A stretch of DNA of 64,000 nucleotides from Porodaedalea pini (Eukaryota > Basidiomycota > Agaricomycetes > Hymenochaetales > Hymenochaetaceae): positions 114,350 through 178,349 of the forward strand of contig NBAY01000082.1 of assembly GCA_002794775.1 (NCBI GenBank), read 5' to 3'. The notes under the pieces were generated by a model that saw nothing but the letters and a program-made list of their open reading frames with translations, had not been told where the DNA came from and did no database searches. Numbering within the stretch: position 1 is the stretch's first letter; each line of letters begins with the position of its first letter. Shown here piece by piece: positions 1 through 12,925 of the stretch. The position numbers were made by a program, and so were the translations under genes.

Positions 1-2650
1 GATCGGAGTTCCGGGCCACGCGACGTGGACAACATCAACATCTTGACAACAAGGTTTTATCCCCCTTTCCGCATTCAGACTCGGAAGTTGTGGAGTCGGG
101 AGTCGGGACTCTGGGAATACATATACCGGAATGAACGTGTCGCGCGCCGGGCATCCGCCTGTCCAACCCCATCGTGTTACGCCACTGCTCGGCAGCAGCT
201 CTCAGCTCTGTGAGGCACACGGATTGCCAGTCCTGCCCTCGAGGCGCCTGCGATGTCACCGTCGCGCTGCGGCCCTATCTCAATCGCGGTGCGTCTTATC
301 CAGGATTCAATGCATCTGATACGGGGTACAAGGACAAGGGCGTAGAGAAGAAGCCGTGGAGATGGATATGTATGCATGTTGAGAACATGCATATGAACAC
401 ACAGGGAATTCAGCAGGACCCGGGAACCAGGAGACGGAAGGCGGAGGTCAGCCGTCGGTGACTGCGCCCCCTAAGTGCCCAAAGTTATCTATCTGTACAT
501 ATCGCAAGGCTTCTTGTGTGATATGTGTTTTTTTTTTTTTCGATTCCTTCCCTAGCTATCGCAAGTCGAATCGAATCGGTGTGGTCTTATCAAATTTTTA
601 ATAAATTGCAGGCTTTGTGTACTTGAATTTGAAGTTTATTGCACTGCATCTTGAAAGAATTAAAAGAAGGGAAGTGTATGTGTCGAATTCCGACTCGATG
701 AGAATTGACCGACGATTCAACTCGGAGTCAGCTTTCAGGTTCACCCGGGGCGCAGTCGCCAGTCCGAGAAGCACAAGCACAAGTACTAAAGTAAGGCGGC
801 GCAGAGCGAAGCCAAGACGTGGAAACCAGTACTCAACGCAGAAGCATAAGCAATCGCACATTCTATTTTCGTTAAGAGTCTATTCCAGCGGGGATGTCTT
901 CTTCCGGGCCTCGTTCTTCCTTGTCCCTTTGTCCTTTTGTTCTTTGTGATAGCGGGGTGAAATTGTGAGATTAAGATATCGATCCAAAGGAGGAATTCGT
1001 GATCCGCAAGGCGTTGACGCTGCCTGACAAGCTTGAAAGGCTCGAAGTCCGAAGCAGCTTGAGCCTTTTTCACTGCAATCTTGCGAATGATGGCCTGGGA
1101 AACACGCGTGCAATTTGACGGATCGTGCCAATCACACAGGTCTTTCATTGCCAGTTTGCAAAAATAAGAACAAAAATAAGATAATCATATTGATATGTAG
1201 AATTTCGAACGAAGGTCGAAGGGACAGAAGAACATCAATATATTGATGTTGGTGCGCGCTGGTGGCGGCGACCATCGGCGATGGAAGAAGACTGAGTGAG
1301 AATGTTAACACTATTGATCTTCCCGCTGTTCTCTTCACAGAAATAAATAGATATCGAGGCGCTGACACGCCGACAGCTCCAGACTCCAGACTCCCGGAGG
1401 AGGAATTCGCATGTATTGTACGCGGAGACGTCGGGGACGCGGCGCAATGATGACTTTCGAAGGCCCACGTCTTCAAGATGATTTTTGACAGTACTAGTGA
1501 TGTTCTCGCAGAGCCAAGCATGAGAGAGGGCCGCTAGCTTGTTTTTCCTCGACCGCGTGGCAGCTTGTCTTGTCGCACGAGGTTTTTCGGATCGCCATCG
1601 TAAAGCTTCCTCGAACGAGTTGTTTATTTTCAAATAAAAATGCCACGGAGGAAAGGGAAAAAGCTGAATATGAAAAATGAAAATGAAAATGAAAGAGCCT
1701 ACGTACTCTGAGTCTGAGTACGAGCGTTGTCTTCTATCAAAGCCGGATCGGGGTCGGGACTCGGGATGATTGGTTCCTTCCTAAAGGGTCGTCGAGAGAT
1801 TTCATTTTGGATCTGCGTCGGAGAGCATACATAAGTACAGCTGGCAGGGAACGCTGGCTTCACTTCCGAGGGCGTGGAGAAAGCCGGGATGGGGTGTGAC
1901 CCAATTCCGCTGGTACAGGAGCGTTTGTGTTATCAGGCTCAGGCTGTATCCCGAGTCTGACTCTGAATCGCATACTAGCACATAAGTGCCTCCGGTGCAG
2001 GTCAGAACGTCAGAGTCAGAGGCGAGTCAACGCCTCGAAGCGGGAGGACGCCGTTTCGGGCGTCGGCCTCAACCTGTTGTACAGAACACACAGCACAGAG
2101 ATCTCAACGATGACTGAATTGAGTCGACGAAGTGAATGGGACTGCGTCATGCCGCCTGCATCATCTCGACGGGATCTCTCCGAGCTTGGAGGGATTTGCC
2201 GTCACAGGTGTGATATGCTGTGTTGGAGAGTCGCAAGAAGAATCGGCTCTGGGAAAGGGAGCACACACGGGGTGCTTCAGTGATTGAGATGCAGGAGAGG
2301 CTTCTCCTTCTGAGCCGTTAATACTACTCTTGACTCTGTGTGAAGCCGCGGCAGACGTTCGGCTGTGGGGTCAGGCTGCCACTTGCAATAACTCGCAGGC
2401 GGTGCTGGTGGAGAGCTTGGATATGGATACCCGTGTGGGGATGTCGAGGAACTGCAAATGCAATTCCACCAATCCTAGCCTAGGCACACGGCGCGCACGG
2501 CTAGCACATACCTGGCAAAAGGCTACTAGCGCTGAACACGCCAGAATAGACACACAGAGTCGGCGACGCCGCTGGGTGCTGCCACGCCAGGCCGGCCTCG
2601 TGCAGGCACCTCCGACGACATTAGCATTGCCGACGTTGTCCAGCGGGTGG
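1..2650. other. Intergenic stretch, no supported gene
   Basis: No reading frame here has a recognisable domain or a convincing chain of exons. The frames on the minus strand between about 790 and 1630 are the longest candidates, but they end in poly-T/AT-rich sequence and I recognise nothing in them. There is a poly-T run near 529-541 and a short (ATGAAA)n tract near 1669-1696. The downstream end, about 2300-2840, is the probable upstream region of the kinase gene. A small lineage-specific gene cannot be excluded. Confidence 0.5.
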
Positions 2651-2835
2651 TACTAGTGTGCGGTGCAGCGCCGAGCGTAGCGCGTGCAATCGGCGTGATC
2701 TCTACATATCCCATCTCACCTTTTCCATCCTCCAATCTCTTTTCCTCCCTGCCCGCTCCTCAACTCCTCAACGCCATCACCGTCGCTGTGCACACTCCTT
2801 CTGTATCGAAGAACTATCCTGAGAATTATTATTCA

Positions 2836-2844
2836 TATATAAAG
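2836..2844 (+). promoter_or_regulatory. Candidate TATA box of the kinase gene
   Basis: TATATAAAG lies about 230 bp upstream of the chosen kinase start, followed by a CT-rich stretch (about 2920-2945) of the kind often seen near fungal transcription starts. Transcription would begin roughly 30-100 bp downstream, which gives a 5' leader long enough to include the upstream reading frame annotated separately. Confidence 0.4.
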
Positions 2845-2949
2845 TGCTCACGCTCAGTTCACGCGCGTCGCGCATCGCGTATTGTGCACGTCCATTCAAC
2901 TCCGCCGTACATAGCACTTGTGCAGCTCCTCTCTCTCTCTCCTTATTAG

Positions 2950-3168
2950 ATGCCTCTAATCCTAATCACGCCTCTACACTTATCATCGTCTTCTTTCAGC
3001 TCTTACGACGACTCAGACTCAAAGTGCCAGCTCAGGCGAGAGCACGAGCACGAGCACGAGCACGAGCGCAGACATGGCCGTCTCCCCGTCGCCCGTCTCC
3101 ATCTCCTTATCCCACTCCCTTCCGCCCTCCTCCCCAGGCGCTGGCCCGAGCACACCGCCCTCTGCTGA
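2950..3168 (+). promoter_or_regulatory. Overlapping upstream ORF in the kinase leader
   Basis: A 72-codon frame starts at an ATG in the predicted leader and runs past the kinase ATG at 3074 in another frame. If the transcript starts upstream of 2950, ribosomes using this ATG could not reinitiate at 3074, so it would reduce kinase translation. The frame contains a (GAGCAC)n repeat at about 3039-3067. The start site of the mRNA is not visible in the sequence, so the function is inference. Confidence 0.3.
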
Positions 3169-6100
3169 GCACGCCCACGCACAGAACAAGACCTTTCGCC
3201 GTCTGCGCACGTCGCTCGAGCACACCATACGCGCTGCTGCCGGCTCGAGGCCCCGCAAGGAGCCCCACTCAGAGGTGCCGGTATCGCCGGCACCGTCACT
3301 GTCCCCGGTACCGAACGCGGCCTCCTCGCGCATCCTTGATCGCAGAGTCCGGCACAAGCACAGTGCAAGCGATACGGCTTTATCTCCTCCGCCATCTATG
3401 CCGCCCCCTGCACCGTCGCCGAAGGGCAAGCAGCGCGTTTCGGTCGATTTCGTCGGCGTGGAGCGCAGTCGGGACCGGGAGCGTGAGCGTGAACGCGAGC
3501 GCGTGCACGAGAGGGAACGGGAGCGAAGTGCAGCGGGCGAACGCGCGTCTCATACCTCACGCTTCAGCGTCGGTGTCGGCGGTGGACTCAGGAAACTCGA
3601 GAGCAAGGTCGGTTTGCGGAGACTTGCAAGTCGGGAGGCTGCCCGTGCGGACGCGCGCTCGCCTTCTCCATCCTCTCCACCGCCATCGAGCTCGATATCA
3701 GGCCCGGCGAAGTTGCGTAGGGACCGCGATAAAACCGTCAAGGAGCGGGAGCGGGACAGGGACAGGGACAGGGACAGGGAGGAGCCCCCGACGCGGACGC
3801 GCTCGAAGTCCGCGTGGTCCTTCCTCGCTCCCTCGCTCGCCTCGCACCCCTCGGCCTCCGCGTCTGCCCTTGACGTCTCCACCTCCACCTCATCAACCGA
3901 AGGCACACAGCGCACGCGCACACGGGAGCGGGAGAAGGAGACCGTGCGCGCCTCGTCGGCACTCCCTCCGCAGCCCCCGCGCCCCCATTCCCCGCCCTCG
4001 CCCACGCCGCCCCCACGCATCTCCTCTTCTGCCTCGCGCTCTCGCGTCAAGCTCACATCGCCCTCGTCTCCATCGCTTTCTTCGCCCGCATCCTCTGCCT
4101 CGCCCACTACGACAAACTCAGCCTCCACCCCGACGACTACTCCGTCCCCGGGCATAGCATCGACATCTGCACCGTCACCAGCACCACCATTTGCCCCTCG
4201 CACGCGGCCCCGCCCCGCCCCCCTCCAGGAGACCGCTCCCTCTGGTGGCACGAGCTCAAGCGCCTCGTCCTCCCCGCATACACTCAGCCGCTCAAACACC
4301 AGCCCCGCCCCCTCTCGTTCGATACCGCCCTCGCCCACCACGCCCACCACCCTCGGCTCCCAGGCCCAAACACCGCGAAACGTGTCCCCCGTCCCCGTGC
4401 GCATGTCGCGCCCGCCGCTCAGCCCGAGCGCGGTTGCCAACGCCGGCAGCCGGCTGCGCCTCCGCACGGCTGTAGCGCCAGCGGCGGGGACGGGGATACG
4501 CAGCGCAAGCACAACGAGCTTACCCATGGAGCCGTCCTCGCTGTCCTCGTCGTCGACTCTGCCAGAGAAAGTAGAGAAGGAGAGGCCGGAGAGGCCAGAG
4601 AGGAGGCGTCCGTCAGTCGGAAGCGCGACTACCGTGACGAACGGGACTGGGACGGGCCGCTCGACGCCGACGGGTACGCCGTCGCACGCGGCGCCCACAA
4701 GCAGCTCGCGCGCGCGCGCAGGATCGACGCGTGAACGGTCGCTCGATCGTGAGCGCGAGAAGGAAAGACAACAGCAGCAGCAGCAACAGCAACACGCGCA
4801 GACGCGCTCACGGGCTTCTGTGAGCGCGACCTCCCTCGTTCTTTCACGTGCTGAGGCGGGCCGCTCGCGATCGCCCTCCCAATCCGGAGCCGGAGCCGGA
4901 ACCGCACGACGGCCGACATCGCCCACACCGCTCCGCGCTACATCGCCTGCACCGGCTCTGCCCCCAGGCCACCGGGACATCATCCGGCACGCCGCGTCTC
5001 TTCTCTTGCGCGAGCTCAACGGTCCGCGCCCACGCGCACTCCCTCGCTCGCCTTCCTCGCCGGCATCGTCATCACAGCCCAGCTCGCCTTTACAGGCGCT
5101 CTTCCCAAGCAGCGCATCGGCGCCAGGGCTCGCACAGGAGACGTGGACGCCTGAGGTGTGGGATGAATGCGAGGCGAGGCTGAGGCTGCTGGCACGCGCG
5201 GAGCGAGTGAGGCTTGGTGGGCCGTATGGCGGGAGCGCGACGAGCCTTGTTGGCGCAGGGGCTGCGGTCGGGAGCGTGAGTGCTGCGGGTGAAGAGCGTG
5301 AGAGGCGGGTGTTTGCTGAGGCAGTGAGAGACGGATACGTCCTCTGCCAGTGCGTCTTTTTTTTAACCTCTGCATATGATATTCTTCATCATCAATTAAC
5401 ATGTTTGCCCGCGCAGACTGGTGAACAAACTTCGTCCGGGCACGATCCCGCGTGTCGACGCGTATGAGGACGGGTTCAAGTCGTCCTCGAACGCGACCAA
5501 GTTTCTGGCTGCTGCTGCAGGTGTGTTTGGTATCCCCGCGTCGGAGCTCTTCCAAAGAGACGACCTCATTCGATCGACGCCGGACGCGCTGTTCCGAGTT
5601 GCGCGTGCGGTCGTCGCGGTCGTGGCACGCGCAGGAGAAGATGCAGCGGCGGAGCGTGTCGCGCGGAAGATTCTTTTGGGAGGCGGTGGACACCCAAAGG
5701 AGCAAGGAGCCGGACGAAGCCAGGCGGCGAACAGCCCGTACGGCACGCGCGCGAAGGGCGCGTCTGCGTCGTCGCCGAACCTATCGACGCTGCAGCGCTC
5801 CGCGTCTCCGCCCGTGCTGAGCGCGAATCCGACTCCGAAGAAGAAGCGCTGGAGCCCGCCGAGCCCTGCGTTGTCGACTGTAGCTGCGGAGGACACTGGT
5901 TCCGGGACAGTCTCGCCCGAGCGCGCGAACTCGAGCAAGGCGGGGAGCGCTGAAGAGAAGCGATCTAGAGCGAGGAGTAAGGAGCGAGAGAGGGAGAGAG
6001 GGGGTCAGAAGGCGGGTTCGGGTTCGGGTTCTGGGGAGTCGGGGAATACGCAGACGCAGACGCAGACGCAGACGCAGGTGGCGAGAGCGAGGCCGTCTCC

Positions 6101-9100
6101 GTTGAAGGAAAGACATGAGGACGAGTCGGCGCTTGCGACTGATTCTGACTTGGACGAGGATGTGGAGGAGGATGCGGACGAGGCGTTCTACGACGTGGCC
6201 AGTAGCCAAGAGCTTAATAAACCGCGCGCTGCGTCCGCCTCGCCCCCCGCCGTACCCCCGAAACCCACTCCATCGTCACCGGTGCCAATCCCTGTCCGCG
6301 CGTCTCTTGCTAGTGAAACGACGCAGACGACACAAAGCAGCGCGCCGTCTTCTCTGCTCGCAGCCGGCCGCCCGACAGACTTGTCGGGCGGCGGTGATCG
6401 CGCTTCCCAGCAGTTCGGCACGATGCGCACGGCGACGACAGTCGCGACCTCCGTCGCACTTTCTGAGAACTACCGCGCGGACATTAGTGCGCATGGCTCT
6501 GCGTCGGAGGCGATGTCACTCTGGGACGAGCTCACGTCGGGCAGCGCGCATTCTTCCGGCTTCGTTGCTCCGCCACTGCTGAAGAAACCACAGCTGCGCG
6601 ACCGCCGGCCGAGCGAAGCCGCGATCAACGACCTCACGCGCGTCGCGGAGGAGGCGGAAGAAGGGACACTGCACGGTGGCACGAGCGGGAGCGGGAGCGG
6701 TGGGGCAGCGGATGAGAAACGACGGCCGCAGGCGATTCAGCTCGGGAAGGGAAAGTGGCCGGAGGACTTCGTGCAGGCGTTCAAACCGAGTTCATCTCCG
6801 CGCCCTATTGCGTACCACCGCGCCGAAGCCGAGCGCGCGCTTTCCTCAAGTCCGCTTGCAGCATCGCCGCCGCGACTCCCCTCGCACCTCCTCACAAACG
6901 CGCAGGGCAACGACAGCGCAGAGTCCCTCCCGCAGCTCGCGCCGCGCCGGCCCCTGCACCGTCCGCGACACAGCCTCGACGCGCCCGTGCTGCGTCCGAA
7001 GGATCCGGCCTTCGGGCGAGAGCGCGAGACGAGCCCCACGCCCGAAGGGACAGCGATCCCGCGCATCGTGCCGCGGCGGAGCGACTCCGCGAATCGCCAT
7101 GGCGTGTATATCCCACGCAGCGACAGCACGTCGCCAAGCCCGTCACCCGAGGCGTCGGCCAGCACGCGCGTGCCCTTCCCGCGCGCCATCTCTGGCGAAC
7201 ACCTGGCTGCCGCATCGGCGGCGCCAGGCGCGAGCGGGGCGGAGATGTCTGCGACGGCGGCGGCAGCATCGGCCGCGCAGCAGAGCCGCTTCTCGCGGGG
7301 ACGCTTTCAGTCAGAAGTGGATGCGGGTTCGCGCCGCCGGCCGCGCCCGAACTCGTACGACGAGCTCGGCGCGAAGCCGCACCGCTCGCGCATTGAGAGC
7401 ATGGTGAGCATTGGCGGGGCATCAAGCAGCAACTTCAGCGCGAGTGATATTCGGAGTTCTATGGATGGGAGTGCTATGCGGAAGACGCTAATCATTCGGG
7501 ACGAGGGGAAGCCGAGCACGCATTTCGTAAGTTCCCCCGTTCTTATTGTTCTTTTGTCATATTTCGTGGATGGGGCTAATGAATAATTAAGCAACTCGGA
7601 AATTGCATTGGACGCGGACAATTTGGGTCCGTGTATCGCGCTTTGAATCTGAATACCGGACAGATGGTGGCAGTCAAGAGGATCCGTTTGGAAGGACTTT
7701 CGGAGGACGACGTGAAGCAGCTCATGCGGGAGGTGGATGTGGTCAAGAGCCTTTCACATCCCAGCATTGTTAAATACGAGGGCATGTCCAGGGACAGCGA
7801 CACGCTAAACATCGTCCTCGAGTAAGTACGGTTTAACGTTTAGGCTAGCTTTTACTATTATTACTTCACATCCCTCCTTCCATTGTACACTAAACTGACA
7901 TTAATTTTGATGAACCAGATACGCTGAGAATGGATCGCTTGGACAGACTCTGAAGGCCTTTGGGAAGCTGAATGAGAAACTCGTCGCGACGTATGTGATC
8001 AAGATCTTGGAGGGCTTGGACTACCTGCACCGCAACGACGTCGTGCACTGCGACCTCAAGGCAGCGAACATCCTCACCACGAAGACCGGAAATGTTAAGC
8101 TATCCGACTTTGGTGTATCGCTTAACTTGCGCAAGGTTGGCCGCGACCACAAGTCGGATGTTACGGGCACCCCGAACTGGAGTAAGTTGCTCGTTGTAAA
8201 TGAGCTATTGTGCGGTTCTCATACTATTTGTTCTTAGTGGCGCCTGAAGTTATAGAACTGAAGGGTGCGTCTCGCGCAAGTGATATTTGGTCGCTTGGAT
8301 GCACAGTCATCGAGCTCCTAACTGGCCGACCTCCGTACGCCGAGATCCCGAACGGCATGTCTGGTAAGTACTTCTTCACATCTCAAGATCTGTGTGCATA
8401 TTCTAACGAAACAAACACGCGTCCGACAGTGATGTATCGCATCGTGGACGATCCCATGCCACCGATCCCTGACGACTGGTCCCCCTCGCTGAAGGACTTT
8501 CTGCAGCAGTGCTTCCAGCGCGAGCCGGCGGATCGGCCAAGCGCGGAGGGCCTCAGCGAGCACGACTGGCTGAAGGAGCACTGCGAGGTCCACAAGGTGT
8601 TGCGCCCGAAGGATAGCATTCCGTTCCTCCGACGTGTCAGCCAGGACTTGCCGCGGCCGGATGTGGTGCGGTTCTTGGGTGTTGGTGACGGGCCGCGTTC
8701 GGACTCGCGTGCGTCGTCTGATCCGCCTCGTCGTTCGGAGGATAGGTCGGCGTCGCCTGTTACCCCGGGTCTGCCTGGTTCGCCGCCGAAGAAAAGGTTG
8801 TCGACGGGTCCGACGACACCCAAGAGTTTGGAGAATGATGTGTCTGCTGCTCGCGAGCATTCATTTGTCAAAACAGCATTCGGCAAGCGTAAGTTGATTT
8901 CACGAAATGAGCACTCCTATATATTTATATATTGATACACTTGCACTTAGCCCTCCTTTGCCGCGTGTGCATGCAGTCTGTAAAGAAGCACGCCGTCGTA
9001 TGTGAAGAATGCAGCCTCATTGCGCACGCCCGCTGCGCAGCCACCGCACCGCCGACCTGCGGTATCCGTACTCAGCTTCTGCAATTCGCAAATTACTCCC

Positions 9101-9957
9101 CAGGTCCAGACTCACCCAACGCACTGGAGATCTTCAAGCAGTTGACGCCGTCCGGAAGCCCCGTCCCCGATTCCGTTCTCGCCTCCCACTACGCGCATAC
9201 ACCCACCCCAGAGGCGCCGCCCCCGACGGCATTCAGGATGTTCAATGCCTTCCGACGCTCCCGCTCGTCGCTTACAGTTGATCAAGACCGAACCCGCAAG
9301 CGAACGCTTTCAATGTCGCAGACATCGGGTGAAGGCTCGAGCGAGTCCGTTCTCGCCTCGCATGCGTCGGGCCCGGCGAGCCCCCGTCCGACGCGGCCTG
9401 CCGTCCTCATGAAGCCTGCACATGCACGTCCTATCTCGACGTCGAGCGAGAACACGGCGCCGAATCGTGGGAGCCAGCGTAGTGCAGAGACGGCGGGCAG
9501 TGTGGACCTGTCCGACGACTCGTATTCCCAGGCGCATTCGCATTCGCATTCGCACTCACACTCACAGTCGACGTCATACACGTATTCACGCAGTCATTCT
9601 GCTCTGCCATCTCCATCACAGGTACTTGCGCGCTCTCGCTCGCGGGGACGCAGCGGGACGAGTGGCGCTGCGACTCCGTTGGGCGTGGGCTCGGACGGCG
9701 AGACGGAGACGGAGGCAGATGCAGGTACGCGGTACGCGCCAAGCCGGCTCTCCATGGCCGCCTCCGCAGCAGATTCGGTTGACCCGCGACGGGCATCTGT
9801 GCTCGCCGCGCCGAGCGTCGGCGGCTCGTACGACGACCACGAAGACGACGAGCTGGAGCGGCGTGCGGTGGAGCGTGCGTGGCGGCTGAGGTCGCGGCGG
9901 CACGAGACGCGTCCGACCGCCGGAGGAGAGAAGGAAAAGGGCTGCGTGCTGCAATGA
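3074..9957 (+). CDS. Cdc7/SepH-type septation kinase with CH and C1 domains
   Basis: Seven exons (3074-5349, 5417-7526, 7592-7821, 7919-8181, 8238-8363, 8430-8888, 8951-9957) join in frame to 2156 residues. A low-complexity N-terminus, with RD and polyQ runs, precedes a calponin-homology-like region at about 690-850 (DGYVLCQLVNKLRPG). The kinase domain at about 1463-1722 has GRGQFGSV, a VAVK lysine, HCDLKAAN, DFG and APE. HCDLKAANIL followed by LSDFGVSLNL is the signature of Cdc7/SepH, the MAP3K-like kinase of the septation initiation / mitotic exit network. HCD in place of HRD is normal in that family. A Cys/His-rich C1-like module follows at about 1823-1860. The last four residues, CVLQ, form a CaaX box, suggesting prenylation and membrane or spindle-pole attachment. 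Ascomycete relatives have the kinase near the N-terminus and are shorter, so the roughly 1460-residue extension is notable. Catalytically intact by sequence. Confidence 0.9.
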
Positions 9958-10878
9958 ACTTTTTGAACGGCGTCCTGTCTTGACCCTAGATCCTCCATTC
10001 ATCGACTCGGTCTTCAGTATCTTTACGATCAGCTCTTCCCCAAGTAACAAAAGGCCCACGAGACTCTCGTTGTATTGTATAATATTAATCCCCATCGCAT
10101 CTCTTGCATCGTACATACGCACCTGTAGCACCACTCAGCCAGCGCCATCATCATTTCATGACATCCCATACACGCAGACGTCATTCTTCTGCTTTTCCTC
10201 TAGTTTCTAAAATTTAATGTTTATCCTCACCGCTGTCGTCTCTCCTTTCCCGATCTCTTTCTTTGTTTCGTTCACCATCCTGTCCTTTTTCCACTCAAGC
10301 CTTATCCTCTCGGCCCCCGCGTGGTAGTAATAGCCTGTGTCCCGTCCATCTCTTTTCTTGATAGACAATGCCTTGTTCTCGTCCTCGTCCTCATTCTTTT
10401 TTTCCTTCATCAAATCAAAAGGACCTTGTCTCTGTCCTGCGTTTCATTTGCACATGCACCCCCTTCCCTTCATTACGTCTCGACTCCGGATCGGTGATCA
10501 ATAAACGCACTTGTTTTCATCGTGTATATACGTAGCACTAGTACTCGTTTCTGTTTCAACTGTGAGTATCGGAAGGCTAATGGCACAGAAAAATGGAGTC
10601 GGAACGGAGTAAGAGCAGGCAGCGAGGGAGTCTATGGGTCTGGAAAGGAAAGGAAGGCGAAGAGAGAGGCCAATGAAGAGACTGCTGGTACAAGATGCGA
10701 AGGAATCGGGTGGGGCATGATGAACGGGATGAGTATGGATGGAAATTGTACAAGATGGCGAGAGCATACGGACGGGTTATGAATAATACAAAGGAATATG
10801 TTACCAATGATTTGCAAATTTGTATGGACTTTTATGACAAAGTCAGAGGGACAAAGGATAAGCCGGAGACAGGTGGGA
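9958..10878. other. 3' intergenic region between convergent genes
   Basis: This is the CT-rich downstream region of the kinase, converging on the 3' end of the minus-strand gene that follows. It contains several short AT-rich and GAAAA-type stretches suitable for 3' end formation. No coding region is supported. Confidence 0.5.
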
Positions 10879-11772
10879 CTATGAGATCAACTTGTCGCCC
10901 CAGACAAGCCGATGCCGGTAAGCTCGATACGCGCCATCCAGCGCACCGCCAAGCTGCCAACACAGCACGACGAAGCACAGGACAAGGACCAGGCGGGTGA
11001 GCGCGGCGTCGCGCGGTGCGACGGGTGCGCTGCGCGAGAACGCGACGCGCACGAGCTTGTCCTGCGGTGGCGTGTGCTTCCACTCGAGCTCGGCGGTGAG
11101 CGCCTGCGCCTTGCTGCGCCCGGAGTCGTACGCGGCGCGGATCGAGCGCACGTGCGACCGCAGTTCGGGGAGCCGTTCTTGCAGGGCGCTGAGGGAGACC
11201 ATGGAGCCGTCGAGCTCACGGTAGATGTGCGGGATGTGCTGTACAAGGGCGCGGTCGACGCGTTGGCGGTTTGCCTGGATTGATTTTTTTCTAATATTAT
11301 AGGGTTTTCTGACTTCGACAAAGAGGGCGTACCTCTATGCTGCCTAGTGCCTCGACGAGCAAATTGTGCACCGCACGCGAATTGCTCAACGCACTCGCGA
11401 GTTCAGCCTGTCGAGTCGACGTGAATTCACATGCAAAGAGAAAAACAACAGAAGCACAGCAACACACCTCAAAGTCCCGGATCTGGCACTCATGCTTGAC
11501 ACCCCAGTTCACAGCCGCTTGAGCAGTAGACTCCAGTTTGCTAATAGAATAGAAACAGTAGGATGAGTGTTCGTCGTTGTCGTTGTTGTGGGTCAAGCTG
11601 TGGGGTCAAGCAAGGAGCGTTCGGCCTTCTAGGCCGACGCCCCGCCTCTGCCTTTTTGCTTCCGCGACGGACTGACGGAGTAGGAAACTGACCGGTTAGC
11701 ATCGGCAACGCGCGACGACATCGTGGACGACTCGGAGGACGTCGAGGGTGGCTGGCTTTCTTGTGCCTCCAT
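10879..11772 (-). CDS. Small coiled-coil protein with C-terminal membrane anchor
   Basis: Four exons on the minus strand (11772-11693, 11540-11468, 11407-11333, 11274-10879) splice in frame to 207 residues. The first about 28 residues are Ser/Thr-rich. The middle is heptad-like helix (KLESTAQAAV, LVEALGSIEANRQRVDRAL, LSALQERLPEL), probably coiled coil. A single hydrophobic segment (LVLVLCFVVLCWQLGGAL) lies about 30 residues from the end, followed by a short basic tail. This is the layout of a tail-anchored protein of the ER, Golgi or mitochondrial outer membrane. I do not recognise the family and assign no function. The start was chosen because it gives a clean donor (GTCAGT) and keeps phase across all introns. 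It is divergent from SPC3, with about 390 bp between the start codons. Confidence 0.65.
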
Positions 11773-12160
11773 AGCTGAGGGCCAAACGCTGCGGAGAGAA
11801 AGGCGAAAGGAGGAGAGAGGAGGAAAGAAAGGAGTAGCGGGATGAAAGAGTAAAAAGAATGAAAAGATGGAAATTCGGAAGCGTCGAGGCCTCGTGCTGC
11901 TTCTGCGGCTCTCTGCTTGCTCAGTATGGATGCCTCAGACGTACAGAGTGAGACAGCGACGGCGAGCATCATGCATATGATTTCGATCGTGTCTCATCAA
12001 GAGCCAAGACAGCAGCGACGGCGACGACTCAGGGAATCTACTTTTAACTATCATGTGTTGGCGCTCACGCTCGCAGCTCTCTAAGTCCACGCGTCGCAAC
12101 CTCTCTCTACCTCCCCCACATTCAACAAAATAGAAAAGGGCGCGACAGTGAACGAGCAAG
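11773..12160. promoter_or_regulatory. Shared divergent promoter region
   Basis: The 388 bp between the start codons of the tail-anchored protein (minus) and SPC3 (plus) must hold both promoters. It is rich in AGGAGAGAGGA/CT-type strand-asymmetric tracts (about 11810-11860). No clear TATA box was seen for either gene. Confidence 0.45.
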
Positions 12161-12925
12161 ATGCACTCATCGTACAACCGCCTCAGCACCATCTCTGCGC
12201 TGCTCTCCTCCTGCCTGCTCGTTCTGCTCGGCGCCATCTCTCTCTCCTCGCTCCTCTTCGCCGCAGATCTCGACCCGAGCGACAGCACGCTCGGAATATC
12301 GAGCATCAGCGTGTCAGTACACCCAGTACTGCCTAGTGCGGTCTCGTGTGATGAGCGTTATTGACGTTGCGTGCGCCACAGGAATACAGGCAGGAATAGC
12401 CTCGCGCATTATCGTCAGCGCAACCACGAGCACAGCACCGTCAAATTCAACGTCTCTGCCGGTTCGTTCCTTCGCCTTTGGCCCTTGGATCTCGATTGAT
12501 GATCTGTACTGAATATCTTCTCTATACGTGTGGAACGCTTGCAGATCTGACCCCGCTCTTCACGTGGAACACAAAGCAGCTCTTCATCTACCTCGGCGCA
12601 GAGTTCACCAGCGCAGACGGCACCCGGAACGAGGTCGTCGTCTGGGACCGCATCGTTCGCCGCAAACAGGACGCCCTCGTCAACGTCGTCGGAAAGTCAA
12701 AGTACCCGCTCAAGGACATGGCTAAGACGTTCGCGTACATCGTGCTTCTCTTTCTTTCCATCGCATGCTTGAGCTCAGAATTTTCGTGTTGGCAGGAACG
12801 TCTCGGCGGCTCGGTTCGCGCTCAAGTATAATGTGATGCCCTATGTCGGTCTGCTCACGTACGGCGAGGCTGCGCGCACCGAAGAGCCTGTGCCCTTATC
12901 TGCCACGAAACGCTTCGCCTCGTAA
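12161..12925 (+). CDS. SPC3: Signal peptidase complex subunit 3 (Spc3/SPC22-23)
   Basis: Four exons (12161-12312, 12382-12461, 12545-12734, 12796-12925) join to 183 residues, the usual size of this subunit. It is a type II ER membrane protein needed for signal-peptide cleavage. A short N-terminal cytosolic tail precedes one transmembrane segment (about residues 11-35, ending LGAISLSSLLFAAD). The lumenal domain carries family hallmarks: DLTPLFTWNTKQLF, NEVVVWDRIV, and NVMPYVGLLTYG near the C-terminus. All four exon phases agree and all introns are GT-AG. It is divergent from the tail-anchored coiled-coil gene and convergent with the basic protein gene downstream, whose coding end lies 221 bp away. 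Confidence 0.95.

Noticed and set aside
2844..4157. 437-codon plus-strand frame overlapping the kinase N-terminus
   Set aside because: It is an open alternative frame of GC-rich, low-complexity kinase sequence with no domain; the kinase frame alone continues in phase across the introns.
3550..5019. 489-codon minus-strand frame
   Set aside because: Antisense shadow of the Ser/Arg/Pro-rich kinase exon; composition mirrors the sense codons and no domain is present.
7919..8181. Kinase as a pseudokinase because HRD reads HCD
   Set aside because: HCDLKAANIL is the normal form in the Cdc7/SepH family, and the VAVK lysine, DFG and APE are all present.
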